From the NCBI GenBank assembly GCA_020637635.1, contig JACKKB010000003.1:434001-498000 (forward strand): 64,000 nucleotides of DNA, in the 5' to 3' direction. The position numbers and the translations under genes were made by a program. Positions 8,364 through 17,582 of this stretch are shown piece after piece. This DNA is from Albidovulum sp. (GTDB lineage: Bacteria > Pseudomonadota > Alphaproteobacteria > Rhodobacterales > Rhodobacteraceae). The notes under the pieces were generated by a model. It did no database searches and was not told the origin of the DNA. It saw only the letters and a list, made by a program, of their open reading frames with translations. Position 1 is the first letter of the stretch; each line of letters begins with the position of its first letter.

Positions 8364-8969
8364 TCAAATAAGCAACACTTGCGTGCCAATCTGGCAAAGA
8401 CCGAACAGTTCCGCGATGTGCTCGTTGTAGAGCCCGATGCAACCGTTCGACGATCTCCGCCCGATCTTGCGCGTGTCATGGGTGCCGTGGATGCGGTAGT
8501 ACTGCCATGAGAGATACATCGCATGCGTGCCAAGCGGGTTGTCGGGCCCGGCGGGGACGAAGTCCGGCCATTCCGGGTTGCGCTTCTTCATCTCCGGTGT
8601 CGGCCGCCACTCGGGCCCGACCACCTTCTTGACGATCTCGGTGCGGCCGCGCCGGGTCAGATCGTCCGTCAGCGGCACGCTCGTCGGATAAAGCTTGTAG
8701 GTCGTCTGGTCTTCCGACCAGAAATGCAGCGCCCGCGAGGTGATGTCGACGAGGATCGCCCCCTTGCGCGTATCGCTGAAATAGGGCTGCCAGTCGAGCG
8801 CGCGAAAGCTCGAGATGTTGCGCCGGATGTTGTGGCTGAGATCGTTCTCGACCTCGGTCGTCTCGGGCCCGTTCTGCCCCCGTGCCGGAAACGCCGCGAT
8901 CGCCCCCGCGGCCGCTGCCGACGCCAGGATCCCGCGCCTGCTGATCCGATTGCCAGTGCCGTTGCTCAT
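8364..8969 (-). CDS. L,D-transpeptidase (YkuD domain), Tat-exported
   Basis: A 201-residue periplasmic enzyme predicted to form 3-3 peptidoglycan crosslinks or attach proteins to the wall. The N-terminus has a twin-arginine signal (ISRRGILASAAAAG). The YkuD catalytic region is IHGT with H161, then SSNGCIGLYN with nucleophile C177. The usual SHGC histidine is Asn here and the following Arg is Gly. The upstream part (VDITSRALHFWSED) is the family's first strand. It sits among other envelope genes and faces away from the CAP lipoprotein. Confidence 0.88.
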   Translation of the reverse strand: MSNGTGNRISRRGILASAAAAGAIAAFPARGQNGPETTEVENDLSHNIRRNISSFRALDWQPYFSDTRKGAILVDITSRALHFWSEDQTTYKLYPTSVPLTDDLTRRGRTEIVKKVVGPEWRPTPEMKKRNPEWPDFVPAGPDNPLGTHAMYLSWQYYRIHGTHDTRKIGRRSSNGCIGLYNEHIAELFGLCQIGTQVLLI

Positions 8970-9093
8970 GCTCGAATGTCCTCATGTCCCGCGGGCCTCT
9001 CACGGGCCGCATACGCGCGCGAGGATATGCCTTCGCGACCGGAAGCTCAATTCACGCTGCAGTCAATTCTCCGCGCATGGGCCCGATTGCCGT

Positions 9094-9122
9094 TTGAACC
9101 CGCTACGGGGAGCGGATAAAGG
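9094..9122 (+). promoter_or_regulatory. Possible sigma-70-like promoter for CAP lipoprotein gene
   Basis: TTGAAC (9094-9099), a 17-base spacer, and TAAAGG (9117-9122) lie 30 bases before the ATG at 9152 in the divergent gap. The -10 match is poor, so this is a weak call. Confidence 0.3.
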
Positions 9123-9151
9123 ACGGAACACCGCAAAACAGGGTCACAGAT

Positions 9152-9667
9152 ATGAAACACGCGCCCCGCTATGTCCTGCTGTCCGCTCTCGTTCTCGCGC
9201 TTGCGGGCTGCGGTGGCGTGCCGGCCCAGCTCGGCCCGGACGGCAAGCCGCTGCCGAAGGTCTACATGATCGAGCCGGCGGACAGCGCCCGGGTGACATA
9301 TTCCATGGTCGATTCGCTGAACGAGCTGCGCCGGGCCGCCGGCGCCCAGCCCCTGACGCTGAACGCCGAACTGACCGCCGCCGCAGCGACGCATTCGCGC
9401 GACATGTCGGTGCAGAACCGCCCCTGGCACTTCGGCTCCGACGGCTCCTCGCCGCTCGAGAGGGTGAAACGCACCGGATATCCCGGCAAGATGCTTGGCG
9501 AGAACATCTCCGAGACCTACGAGACCGAGCTTGAGACCCTGTCGGCCTGGATGCAGGTGCCCGATACGCGCGCCGTCGTGCTCGACCCGGCTGCACGCAA
9601 CGTCGGTTTCGCCTGGTTCCAGGAGCCGAGCGGCAAGATCTGGTGGACCCTCGTCACCGGCCAGTAG
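9152..9667 (+). CDS. CAP/SCP-domain lipoprotein
   Basis: A 171-residue lipoprotein: a hydrophobic signal followed by lipobox LAGC with Cys20 as the lipidated residue, then a CAP (SCP/PR1) domain (DSLNELRRAAGAQPL, AAATHSRDMSVQNRPWHFG, GENISETYET, NVGFAWFQ). Bacterial CAP proteins are cell-surface or periplasmic and their activity is mostly unknown. It lies between two genes for L,D-transpeptidase-like proteins, suggesting envelope work. Confidence 0.85.
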   Translation: MKHAPRYVLLSALVLALAGCGGVPAQLGPDGKPLPKVYMIEPADSARVTYSMVDSLNELRRAAGAQPLTLNAELTAAAATHSRDMSVQNRPWHFGSDGSSPLERVKRTGYPGKMLGENISETYETELETLSAWMQVPDTRAVVLDPAARNVGFAWFQEPSGKIWWTLVTGQ

Positions 9668-9682
9668 GCCGCGCGCGACGCC

Positions 9683-10177
9683 TCAGGGGTAGATGTAGAT
9701 CGGCGTGCCGAGCCGCACCATCGCGTAGATGTCCTCGATCTCGCGATTGCTGACCGCGATGCATCCGGCGGTCCAATCCGCGGGGCCACCGCGCCCCTTG
9801 CGCATCTGCCCGTGGATGAAGATGTCGCCACCGGGCTTCTTGCCCTGCGCCTCGGCCTCGGCGATGTCCTGCGCGTCCGGATAGGAAATGCCGAGCGACA
9901 GATGATACTGGCTGTTGGGGTTCCTGCGGTCGATCCGGTAGGCGCCCTCGGGCGTCTTCATGTCGCCCTCGAACTGCTTGTCGCCGACGGGATTGCCGCC
10001 GAGCCCGATGTGATAGCTCTTGAGCGCCCGGGTGTCGTGCAGGAGATGCATCTCGCGCCGCCCCTTGAAGACGACGATTCGCGTCACCTCCGGCCCGTTG
10101 TAGCTGCGGAACTTGGAGGCGCAGCCCGCAAGCATACTTGCGCCCGTCACCGCCAGCGCCATCCTGCGCGTTATCAT
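9683..10177 (-). CDS. L,D-transpeptidase (YkuD domain) lipoprotein
   Basis: A 164-residue protein with signal MITRRMALAVTGASMLAGC; Cys19 is the likely lipidated residue. The YkuD site reads IFIHGQ (H122) and WTAGCIAVSN with nucleophile C139. The product is probably tethered to a membrane facing the periplasm. ATG 10177 is chosen over a longer frame because the signal peptide begins there. It converges on the CAP lipoprotein gene with a 15-base gap. A second enzyme of the same fold lies 0.7 kb away. Confidence 0.88.
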   Translation of the reverse strand: MITRRMALAVTGASMLAGCASKFRSYNGPEVTRIVVFKGRREMHLLHDTRALKSYHIGLGGNPVGDKQFEGDMKTPEGAYRIDRRNPNSQYHLSLGISYPDAQDIAEAEAQGKKPGGDIFIHGQMRKGRGGPADWTAGCIAVSNREIEDIYAMVRLGTPIYIYP

Positions 10178-10209
10178 TGTCCTGCCCTTCACATCGCCTC
10201 GGTGCGTTC

Positions 10210-11469
10210 CTACACCGATCCGCGGCGCACCGGAAGCACCGGGCCGGCCGGACCGCCGGGGGCGATGAACCGGGCAACGAGTTCGATATGCGGCGACCAC
10301 CGGAACTGGTCGACGACATGGATCCAGTCGAGCCTGTAGCCAGCCGCGACCAGCACCTGCGCATCGCGCGCAAAACTCACCGGGTTGCAGGAGACCGAGG
10401 CGATGACCGGCACGCCGGCGGCGGCAAGCGCCGCGGTCTGTGCTTGCGCCCCTGCGCGCGGCGGGTCGATCACCACCGCGTCGTAGCCGCGCAGTTCGTC
10501 GGCAAGAAGCGGCCGCCGGAAGAGATCGCGCGCCTCGGTCGTCAGGCGGTGCAGCCCCGGGGCCCGACGCCAGCCACGATCGAGCGCGGCAAGCATCGCG
10601 GGGTCGCCCTCCACCGCATGGACCTCGGCGCGCCGCGCAAGCGGCAGGGCAAAGGTCCCCGACCCGGCAAAGAGGTCGAGAAGCCGGCGTGGCTCACCGA
10701 CCGCCTCGGTGACAAGCGCGCGCAGCGCCCTCTCCCCGGCCGCCGTCGCCTGGAGAAACCCGCCCGACGGCGGCTCGATCGCCAAGTCATCGAACCGCTG
10801 CAGCGCCGGATGCAGCGAAAGCGCCAGCTCGCCATCCCAGGAGATCCGCGCCAGCCCATGCCGCTCGGCCACATCGGACAGTGCCGAAAAGAGACCCTGA
10901 TCCAGCGGTTTCCCGCCGGAAACGGACAGATCGACCCCGCCTTCGGCCACCGTCGCCGCCAGCGTCATCTCGGCTTTGCGCGAGGCGCCCAGAAGCACGA
11001 TCTCCTGCAGGGCCGGCATGACGGACATCAGCGCGGGATCGAGAAGCAGGCAATCCGGGATCGGCACGAGCACCCCCGAAGCGCGGCCGTGAAACCCCAC
11101 GATGGCGCCCTTCTTGGTCCGGCGCCCTGCGAAGTTCGCCCGTCGCCTGGAACGGGGCGGCGAGGTTTCGACCCCGCGCACCGTCGCGTCAAGACCTTGC
11201 GCGCGCACCGCCCCCGCGACCGCCCCCGCCTTCCAGTCGGCGACGAACGGGTCCGACGCATGCATGAGCAGGCAGCCGCCGCAGGACCGGTAGTGCGGGC
11301 AGGGCGCGGTGACCCGATCGGGCGAGGGCGTCACGATCCGCGCCGCTGCCATCCGGCCATCGACCACCTCGCCCTCGACCACCTCGCCGGGCAGCGCCAT
11401 CGGCACGAAGACAGGCCCCGGAGCCACGCCGAGCCCGTGGTGTCCGAGCCGCTCGATCTCAAGCTTCAA
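10210..11469 (-). CDS. 23S rRNA (uracil-C5)-methyltransferase, RlmD/RumA-like
   Basis: A roughly 419-residue class I methyltransferase that makes 5-methyluridine in RNA. Four Fe-S cysteines are visible as C57, C63, C66 (CPHYRSCGGC) and C140 (PDCLLLDP), as in RumA. The SAM motif is DLFAGSGTFALPL, DPPRAG follows, and the catalytic Cys is in SVSCNPVSFARD. I choose TTG 11469, which has GAGG six bases upstream and overlaps the exporter stop by 11 bases; the ATG at 11574 would add residues lying inside the exporter. Target could be U1939 or U747. Confidence 0.82.
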   Translation of the reverse strand: MKLEIERLGHHGLGVAPGPVFVPMALPGEVVEGEVVDGRMAAARIVTPSPDRVTAPCPHYRSCGGCLLMHASDPFVADWKAGAVAGAVRAQGLDATVRGVETSPPRSRRRANFAGRRTKKGAIVGFHGRASGVLVPIPDCLLLDPALMSVMPALQEIVLLGASRKAEMTLAATVAEGGVDLSVSGGKPLDQGLFSALSDVAERHGLARISWDGELALSLHPALQRFDDLAIEPPSGGFLQATAAGERALRALVTEAVGEPRRLLDLFAGSGTFALPLARRAEVHAVEGDPAMLAALDRGWRRAPGLHRLTTEARDLFRRPLLADELRGYDAVVIDPPRAGAQAQTAALAAAGVPVIASVSCNPVSFARDAQVLVAAGYRLDWIHVVDQFRWSPHIELVARFIAPGGPAGPVLPVRRGSV

Positions 11470-13297
11470 GGGCAACCTCGTCGGTGCCGATGAAGCCGCC
11501 TGACTGCCGGTTCCAGTAGCGTGCGTAAAGCCCGCCGCGCTCCAGAAGCTCGGCATGCGTGCCCACTTCGACAAGCCGCCCCTCGTCCAGCACCACGATC
11601 CGGTCCATTTCGGCGATGGTCGAGAGCCGGTGCGCGATGGCCAGCACGGTCTTGCCGCGCATCACCCGGTGCAGCGCCTCCTGCACCTGCGCCTCGACCT
11701 CGCTGTCGAGCGCCGAGGTCGCCTCGTCGAGCACGAGGATCGGCGCGTCCTTGATGAAGGCGCGCGCCAGCGCGATCCGCTGACGCTGGCCGCCCGAAAG
11801 CTTGACGCCCCGCTCGCCAAGATAGGCATCGTAGCCGCTGCGCCCCTTGTGGTCCCTCAGGTCGCGGATGAACCGGTCGGCCTCGGCGGCCTCGGCGGCG
11901 GCGATCATCTCTGCCTCACTCGCATCGGGGCGGCCATAGAGAATGTTGTCGCGCGCCGACCGATTGAACATGGCCGTTTCCTGCGTGACCATCGAGATCT
12001 GCCGGCGCAGGCTTTCTTGCGTCACCTCGCGCACGTCATGACCATCCACCAGCACCCGCCCGCTTTCGACATCGTAAAGCCGCAGCAGGAGCGCAACGAG
12101 GGTCGACTTGCCGGCACCGGACGCACCGACAATGCCCACCTTCTCGCCCGCAGCGATGGTCAGCGTTATCCCCTCGATGCCGCCCCGCTCGCGGCCATAG
12201 GCAAAGCCGAGGTTCTCGAACCGCACCGTCCCGGCGACCCGCCCAAGCTCCCCCGCGCCGGGATGGTCCTTCAGCGTATAGGGCGGCGTCAGCGTCCGCA
12301 TGCCATCCTCGACTTCGCCGACCGAGGCATAGATCGACATGAGCGTGAAACTGACCCAACCCGTCATCTGCGCGATCCGGATCGAGATCGACCCCGCAGC
12401 GGCTATATCGCCCGCCGACGCCCGGCCAAGCGTCCAGAGCCACAGCGTCCCGCCGATCAGCACCAGCGGCAGCGCCCCGGCCACCAGCATGAGCGAGACC
12501 CGGAACCAGGCGGAAAGCACCCCGAAGTCGAGCGCCGTCTCGCGGAAGCCCGACATCGCGCGCAGCGCCGCCCGATCCTCGTGCGCGGCATGGGCAAAGA
12601 GCTTCACCGTCTTGATGTTCGTGATCGTGTCGACGACCTGTCCGGTAACCATCGCGCGGGCTCCCGCACGGGCCGCCGACTTGCCCCGCACCCGGGGCAG
12701 GAACGCCCGGATGAGCGCCAGGTAGGCCACGATCCACACCGCGAGAAGTGCGGCCATCCAGCCATCGATCGTCAACAGAAAGAGCGCCGAGCCGATGAGC
12801 GAGGCCAGCGCGAAGGCCACCGTGTTGATCGTCTCGCTTGCCACGTCGGTAACCGCCCGGGCGGCCTGCATCTGCTTCTGCGCAATCCGCCCGGCGAAGT
12901 CGTTGTCGAAGAACGTCACCGCCTGACCGAGTGTCCAGCGATGCAGCCGCGAAAGCACGAGCGGCAGCACGTTCGGCTGCACGACGACCGAGTTCGACGC
13001 GGCCGACAGCCCGAAGACGCCCGGGCGAATGACCAGAAGGAAAAGCGCGAACCCCGCCAGCAGCGGCCAGTGCGACACGAGCGCGCCGTCGCGATAGCTC
13101 GCCTGCGCAAGATCGACGATCCGGCCGAGGAACCAAGCCGTCACCACTTCCAGCGTGCCGGCCACGGCCGAGATGACGGCAGCGACCCAGAGCGGCGCCC
13201 AGGCGCCCGAAAGGCACCAGAGAAAGAACCGCGCGAGTGTCTGCGGCGGCGGGCCCTCGGCGGGGCGGAAGGCGTCGATCATGTCGCCGAACTTCAC
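11459..13297 (-). CDS. ABC exporter half-transporter (MsbA-like)
   Basis: A 612-residue fused membrane-ATPase protein. An N-terminal six-helix exporter domain is followed by a nucleotide-binding domain with GASGAGKST (Walker A), LSGGQRQR signature and ILVLDEATSALD (Walker B). It starts in an ATGA overlap with a similar half-transporter, so the two probably form a heterodimer. Lipid, drug or peptide export is possible; the substrate cannot be read from sequence. Confidence 0.88.
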   Translation of the reverse strand: MKFGDMIDAFRPAEGPPPQTLARFFLWCLSGAWAPLWVAAVISAVAGTLEVVTAWFLGRIVDLAQASYRDGALVSHWPLLAGFALFLLVIRPGVFGLSAASNSVVVQPNVLPLVLSRLHRWTLGQAVTFFDNDFAGRIAQKQMQAARAVTDVASETINTVAFALASLIGSALFLLTIDGWMAALLAVWIVAYLALIRAFLPRVRGKSAARAGARAMVTGQVVDTITNIKTVKLFAHAAHEDRAALRAMSGFRETALDFGVLSAWFRVSLMLVAGALPLVLIGGTLWLWTLGRASAGDIAAAGSISIRIAQMTGWVSFTLMSIYASVGEVEDGMRTLTPPYTLKDHPGAGELGRVAGTVRFENLGFAYGRERGGIEGITLTIAAGEKVGIVGASGAGKSTLVALLLRLYDVESGRVLVDGHDVREVTQESLRRQISMVTQETAMFNRSARDNILYGRPDASEAEMIAAAEAAEADRFIRDLRDHKGRSGYDAYLGERGVKLSGGQRQRIALARAFIKDAPILVLDEATSALDSEVEAQVQEALHRVMRGKTVLAIAHRLSTIAEMDRIVVLDEGRLVEVGTHAELLERGGLYARYWNRQSGGFIGTDEVALEA

Positions 13298-15138
13298 TCC
13301 GCAGCCTCCTCGGTTCCGATGAAGCCGCCCGACTGTCGTTCCCAGAAGCGCGCGTAAAGGCCGCCCCGCTCGAGAAGCTCGGCGTGGCTGCCGCTCTCGG
13401 CAATCTTGCCGTCATCGAGGACGACGATCCGGTCCATCCGCGCAATGGTCGAAAGACGGTGGGCAATGGCGATCACGGTCTTGCCCTCCATCACGCCATA
13501 GAGCGTCTCCTGGATGGCCGCCTCGACCTCGCTGTCGAGAGCTGAGGTTGCCTCGTCGAGCACGAGGATCGGCGCGTTCTTCAGGATCACGCGTGCAATG
13601 GCCACCCGCTGCCGCTGCCCGCCTGAAAGCTTCACGCCACGCTCGCCGACCTGAGCGTCATAGCCGCGACGGCCCCGTGCGTCGGCGAGATCGACGATGA
13701 AGTCATGCGCCTCGGCGCGTCGTGCGGCGTCGATCACCTCGGCCTCGCTCGCATCCGGTCGGCCGTAGAGAATGTTCTCGCGCACCGTCCTGTGCAGGAG
13801 CGAGGAATCCTGCTGCACCATGCCGATGGCCCGGCGCAGGCTGTCCTGCGTGACCCGGCCGATGTCCTGCCCGTCGATCTCGATCGTCCCTGCCTCGGGG
13901 TCATAGAACCGCAGCAGGAGCTTCACCAGCGTCGACTTGCCCGAGCCGGACCGGCCCACGAGCCCGATCTTCTCGCCAGGCCGGACGTTCAGGTCGATAT
14001 GGTCGAGCCCGCCCGATCCGCGCCCGTAGTGGTGGCTGACGCCCTTGATCGCGATCGCGCCCTCGCGGAGCTCCAGCGGCGCGGCGGCGGGCAGATCGAC
14101 AAGCCCGACCGGCTGCGCGATCGTCTCCATGCCCTCGGCAACGACGCCCAGCGCCTGCACCAGGTTCGAGGTCGCCCACATGATCCAGTAGGTCATGTTG
14201 TTGAGCCGGAGCACCAGGGCGGTGGCGGCGGCGACCAGCCCGACCGTCGCATCGCCCTGCGTCCAGAGCCAGAGCGAAAGCCCTGTGACCGAGACGATCA
14301 GCGCGCCGTTCAGAAGCGTCAGCGCGATGTCCATGAGCGTGATGAGCCGCATCTCGGTCTGGAATGTCTGCCGCGCGGTCTCGATCGCCTCGCGGGCATA
14401 GGCGACCTCGAGATCGTGATGCGCGAACATCTTCACCGAGTGGATGTTGGTATAGCTGTCGACCACCCGGCCGGTGACCGCCGAGCGCGCATCCGAGGCC
14501 GCGGTCGAGGCCGGTCCGACGCGCCGGACCGTCCAGCGCAGGAGCACCAGATAGAGCGCGATCCAGATCAGCAGCGGCACGGTCAGTCGCGGGTCGGCAT
14601 CAAACAGGATCGCGGCCGATCCGATCAGGGTCGAGATCGCGAAGGCCACCGCATCGAAGGTCTGGAACACCGCGTCGCCCGCGGCCGGTGGCGTCTGCAT
14701 GATCCGGTTGGCAATGCGGCCGGCAAAGTCGTTCTCGAACCAGCCGACGGGCTGGCGCAAGACATGGCGGTGCGACCGCCAGCGGATCAGGGTGCCGAAG
14801 TTCGGCAGGATCGTATTGTGCAGAAGCGCCACGTCCAGCCCGCCCACGATCGGGCGCAGGATCAAAACCGCGAGAGCTGCCAGCAGAAGTTCTCCCACAT
14901 GGTTCCGCATCACCTCCTGCGGGGCACCTTCGGCCAGGAAGTCGACCAGCCGACCGACATACCAGACAAGGCCGACCTCGAACGTGGCGACCACCATCTT
15001 GAGCAGCACGGCCAGAACGAAGACGGCGCGGAACGGGCGCGCATAGTCCATCAGGAAAGGAAACAGCCGCCGCGGCGGTGCATCCTTTTCCTCATAGGCG
15101 ACATAGGGGTCGACGAGGTTCTCGAAGAACCGGAACAT
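13294..15138 (-). CDS. ABC exporter half-transporter (MsbA-like), partner
   Basis: A 614-residue half-ABC exporter: six transmembrane helices from about residue 30 to 320, then an ATPase with GRSGSGKST, LSGGQRQR and ILVLDEATSALD. ATG 15138 (MFRFFENLVDPYVAYEEKD) has AAAGG upstream and starts the family's N-terminus; the longer frame would run into lysE. Both half-transporters keep an intact Walker B glutamate, so neither looks catalytically degenerate. Confidence 0.88.
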   Translation of the reverse strand: MFRFFENLVDPYVAYEEKDAPPRRLFPFLMDYARPFRAVFVLAVLLKMVVATFEVGLVWYVGRLVDFLAEGAPQEVMRNHVGELLLAALAVLILRPIVGGLDVALLHNTILPNFGTLIRWRSHRHVLRQPVGWFENDFAGRIANRIMQTPPAAGDAVFQTFDAVAFAISTLIGSAAILFDADPRLTVPLLIWIALYLVLLRWTVRRVGPASTAASDARSAVTGRVVDSYTNIHSVKMFAHHDLEVAYAREAIETARQTFQTEMRLITLMDIALTLLNGALIVSVTGLSLWLWTQGDATVGLVAAATALVLRLNNMTYWIMWATSNLVQALGVVAEGMETIAQPVGLVDLPAAAPLELREGAIAIKGVSHHYGRGSGGLDHIDLNVRPGEKIGLVGRSGSGKSTLVKLLLRFYDPEAGTIEIDGQDIGRVTQDSLRRAIGMVQQDSSLLHRTVRENILYGRPDASEAEVIDAARRAEAHDFIVDLADARGRRGYDAQVGERGVKLSGGQRQRVAIARVILKNAPILVLDEATSALDSEVEAAIQETLYGVMEGKTVIAIAHRLSTIARMDRIVVLDDGKIAESGSHAELLERGGLYARFWERQSGGFIGTEEAAE

Positions 15139-15194
15139 CGGGGGACCTTTCGGCTTGCCGGCCGGATATAGCGCAGGGCGCGGAAAGAGTGAAC

Positions 15195-15791
15195 TCAGTG
15201 TCGGACGAGTTCCACCACGGACAGCGCAATCAGCAGCGCCATGGCGACATTGAACACCCTGAGGCGCCGCTCCGTCGTCAGCCAGCGCGCGATTGCCTGG
15301 CCGCCATAGGTCCAGGTGGCGGCCGACACCATCCCGAGCGTCAGGAACGTGAGGCTGACGAATGCTGCCGTGCGCAGCGGCGCTTCCGGCAGGATGAATT
15401 GCGATGTCGCGGCGATCGCCATCGACCAGGCCTTGGGGTTGACCCACTGGAATCCGACCGCCTGCAGGAAGCGCATCGGGTGAACGCCGCCGGATTTCGA
15501 CCCGATTCCACCGGAACTTGCCACTTTCCAGGCGATCCAGAGCAAGAGCGCGGCCCCGCCCCACCGCAACCCCTCGCGAAGCAGGACACTTGCCTGAAAG
15601 AGCCCGCCCAGAAGCAGCCCCACCCCCAGCATCATCAGCGGAAAGCCCGTCGCGACACCGAGAAGATGCGGCAGCGTCGGCCGAAAGCCGAAACGCGCGC
15701 CCGAAGCGGCCAACATCGCATTGTTGGGCCCCGGCGTGAACAGCGTGGCGATGGCGAGCGCGACGAGCGCGGGGGCCGATTCGAGAACCAT
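15195..15791 (-). CDS. LysE/RhtB-family amino-acid exporter
   Basis: A 198-residue inner-membrane protein with about six helices. The family signature is near the N-terminus (ATLFTPGPNNAMLAASGARFGF), and the mid-protein FQWVNPKAW motif is typical of LysE/RhtB exporters of lysine, homoserine or other amino acids. It lies upstream of the ABC exporters on the same strand with a 56-base gap. The substrate is unknown. Confidence 0.88.
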   Translation of the reverse strand: MVLESAPALVALAIATLFTPGPNNAMLAASGARFGFRPTLPHLLGVATGFPLMMLGVGLLLGGLFQASVLLREGLRWGGAALLLWIAWKVASSGGIGSKSGGVHPMRFLQAVGFQWVNPKAWSMAIAATSQFILPEAPLRTAAFVSLTFLTLGMVSAATWTYGGQAIARWLTTERRLRVFNVAMALLIALSVVELVRH

Positions 15792-15843
15792 TTAAGCCCA
15801 CCTCCCGGGCGCCGGGCATCCTGCGGCAGCCTCGCCGGATGGT

Positions 15844-16986
15844 TCAAGACAGCAATTGTTCCCGGGACAATTCAAAGCCCGAGGCGATCCAGCGGGCCTC
15901 GATGTCACGAAGCCGGGCGCCAAGCTCCGGCCCCGAGAGCGCCGGTGTCAGATCCCGCGCGCTGACCGGGAACCGCGCCGCGGCGCCATGCTGCACGGTC
16001 TGCTCCCAGCCCGCCGGCAACCGGCCGCCGCCCGTCGCCGCGCGCAACAGGAGAATGTCGCGCGCCACGTCCGCGCCGTACCGATAGCCGAGTTCCCCCG
16101 CCGCCATCGCGCTCGACAGACCGTCGCGGAGCGCCGCCAGATCGCGGCTCTCGCTGCGCGAGAGGCGCAGCCCCTCGGTCGGGTCGGGTCCGCCGAGCAC
16201 CGCGAGCCTGCGCCGCCAGTCCGGCATCAGCTCGGCCTCCAGATCCACCAGCGGCGCGAGAAAGCGTGGGTCGGCGCCGGGAAGCACGCGTGCCAGCACG
16301 CCGCTTTTCGCCATGGCCGCAACCGCGGGCGCGGGATCCGGCGCCCCCAGCAGCCGGCGCAGCTCGTGCCCGACCCTTTCGCGTGACAGCGCCCGAAGTC
16401 CGTCCAGATGTGCGGCACAGGCGGCAAGCGCTTCGGCGTCTAGACCCTGTTCGGGGTCGCCGTAATGCGCGTGAAATCGGAAGAAGCGCAGGATCCGCAG
16501 ATAGTCCTCGCGAACCCGCGCGCCGGGATCGCCGACGAACCTGACCCGACGCGCCCGCAGGTCCGGCAATCCGCCGATCGGGTCGAGGATCTGCCCCGAA
16601 GCGTCGGCATAGAGCGCGTTCATGGTGAAGTCCCGCCGCGCGGCATCCTCCGCGAGCCCCGCGGCATAGCTCACCCTGGCGCGGCGCCCGTCGGTTGCGA
16701 CATCGCGCCGGAACGTTGTGACCTCATGCGGGATGCCGCCGATCACCAGCGTCAGCGTTCCATGTTCGATGCCGGTCGGTACCGCGGTAATCCCGGCCTC
16801 GGCCGCAAGCGCCGCAACCCTGTCCGGCGTCGCATCGGTCGCGATGTCGATATCGGCGACCGGGCGACCGAGCAGGTCGTTGCGCACACAGCCGCCGACC
16901 AGATAGGCCCTGTGCCCGCCGGTTTCGAGAAGGCCCAGAATCGTCTGAACTCCCGCCGCCCTGATCCACCTTCCCGCGATCTTCAT
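15844..16986 (-). CDS. CCA tRNA nucleotidyltransferase (poly(A) polymerase family)
   Basis: A 380-residue class II nucleotidyltransferase that adds or repairs the CCA end of tRNAs. The head domain has LVGGCVRNDLLGRPVADIDIA with the metal-binding D-x-D. The neck has RRDFTMNALYAD and the RNA-binding element EDYLRILRFFRFHA. It starts in an ATGA overlap with the Nudix gene upstream. No HD domain is evident, so it is the shorter form. Confidence 0.9.
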   Translation of the reverse strand: MKIAGRWIRAAGVQTILGLLETGGHRAYLVGGCVRNDLLGRPVADIDIATDATPDRVAALAAEAGITAVPTGIEHGTLTLVIGGIPHEVTTFRRDVATDGRRARVSYAAGLAEDAARRDFTMNALYADASGQILDPIGGLPDLRARRVRFVGDPGARVREDYLRILRFFRFHAHYGDPEQGLDAEALAACAAHLDGLRALSRERVGHELRRLLGAPDPAPAVAAMAKSGVLARVLPGADPRFLAPLVDLEAELMPDWRRRLAVLGGPDPTEGLRLSRSESRDLAALRDGLSSAMAAGELGYRYGADVARDILLLRAATGGGRLPAGWEQTVQHGAAARFPVSARDLTPALSGPELGARLRDIEARWIASGFELSREQLLS

Positions 16987-17582
16987 CCGCCCATCCGATC
17001 CGCCAGCGCCCGCAGGATACGCGCCGTCGCGCCCCAGATGTAGTAGGGGCCGTAGGGAACGGTGTAGTATTGCCGGCGCTGACCCAGCCAGATACGCCCC
17101 TCGACCCGGTAATTCGCCGGCGCCATCAGATGCGCGAGCGGGACCGCAAAGACCTCGTCGACCTCGCCGATCTCGGGTCGCGGCACGAAACTCTCCTCGA
17201 CCGCAGCAACGACCGGCGTGACCGAAAAGCCGGTCACCGTCCGGTGCGGCGCCATCACGCCGAGAAGGTGGACGCGCCCCCGGTCCAGCGCGATTTCTTC
17301 CTCTGCCTCGCGCAGCGCCGCGGCCACGGGACCATCGTCGCCAGCATCGATCTTGCCGCCCGGAAAGGCGATCTGGCCGGGATGGTGGCGCAGCCGCGAG
17401 GACCGCTTTGTCAGGATCACGCGGACTCCCTCGGCGCAGCGCCAGAGCGGCACCAGAACCGCAGCAGGCCGCGGCGGGTTCCCGACCCCGGGCGAAGCCT
17501 CGGGGTTCAGGTCGAAATCGGACGTGTCGCGGCCGGGGCGGTCCAGGGCCGCGCGGACCGCCTCAATCGGATCGGCTGTCAT
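16983..17582 (-). CDS. CoA pyrophosphatase-type Nudix hydrolase
   Basis: A 199-residue Nudix enzyme. The UPF0035 signature LTKRSSRLRHHPGQIAFPGG precedes the Nudix box (GGKID...REAEEEI), which marks enzymes cleaving CoA to phosphopantetheine and ADP. It starts within the last 20 bases of hslO and ends in an ATGA overlap with the CCA transferase, so the three are probably translated from one message. Confidence 0.88.
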   Translation of the reverse strand: MTADPIEAVRAALDRPGRDTSDFDLNPEASPGVGNPPRPAAVLVPLWRCAEGVRVILTKRSSRLRHHPGQIAFPGGKIDAGDDGPVAAALREAEEEIALDRGRVHLLGVMAPHRTVTGFSVTPVVAAVEESFVPRPEIGEVDEVFAVPLAHLMAPANYRVEGRIWLGQRRQYYTVPYGPYYIWGATARILRALADRMGG

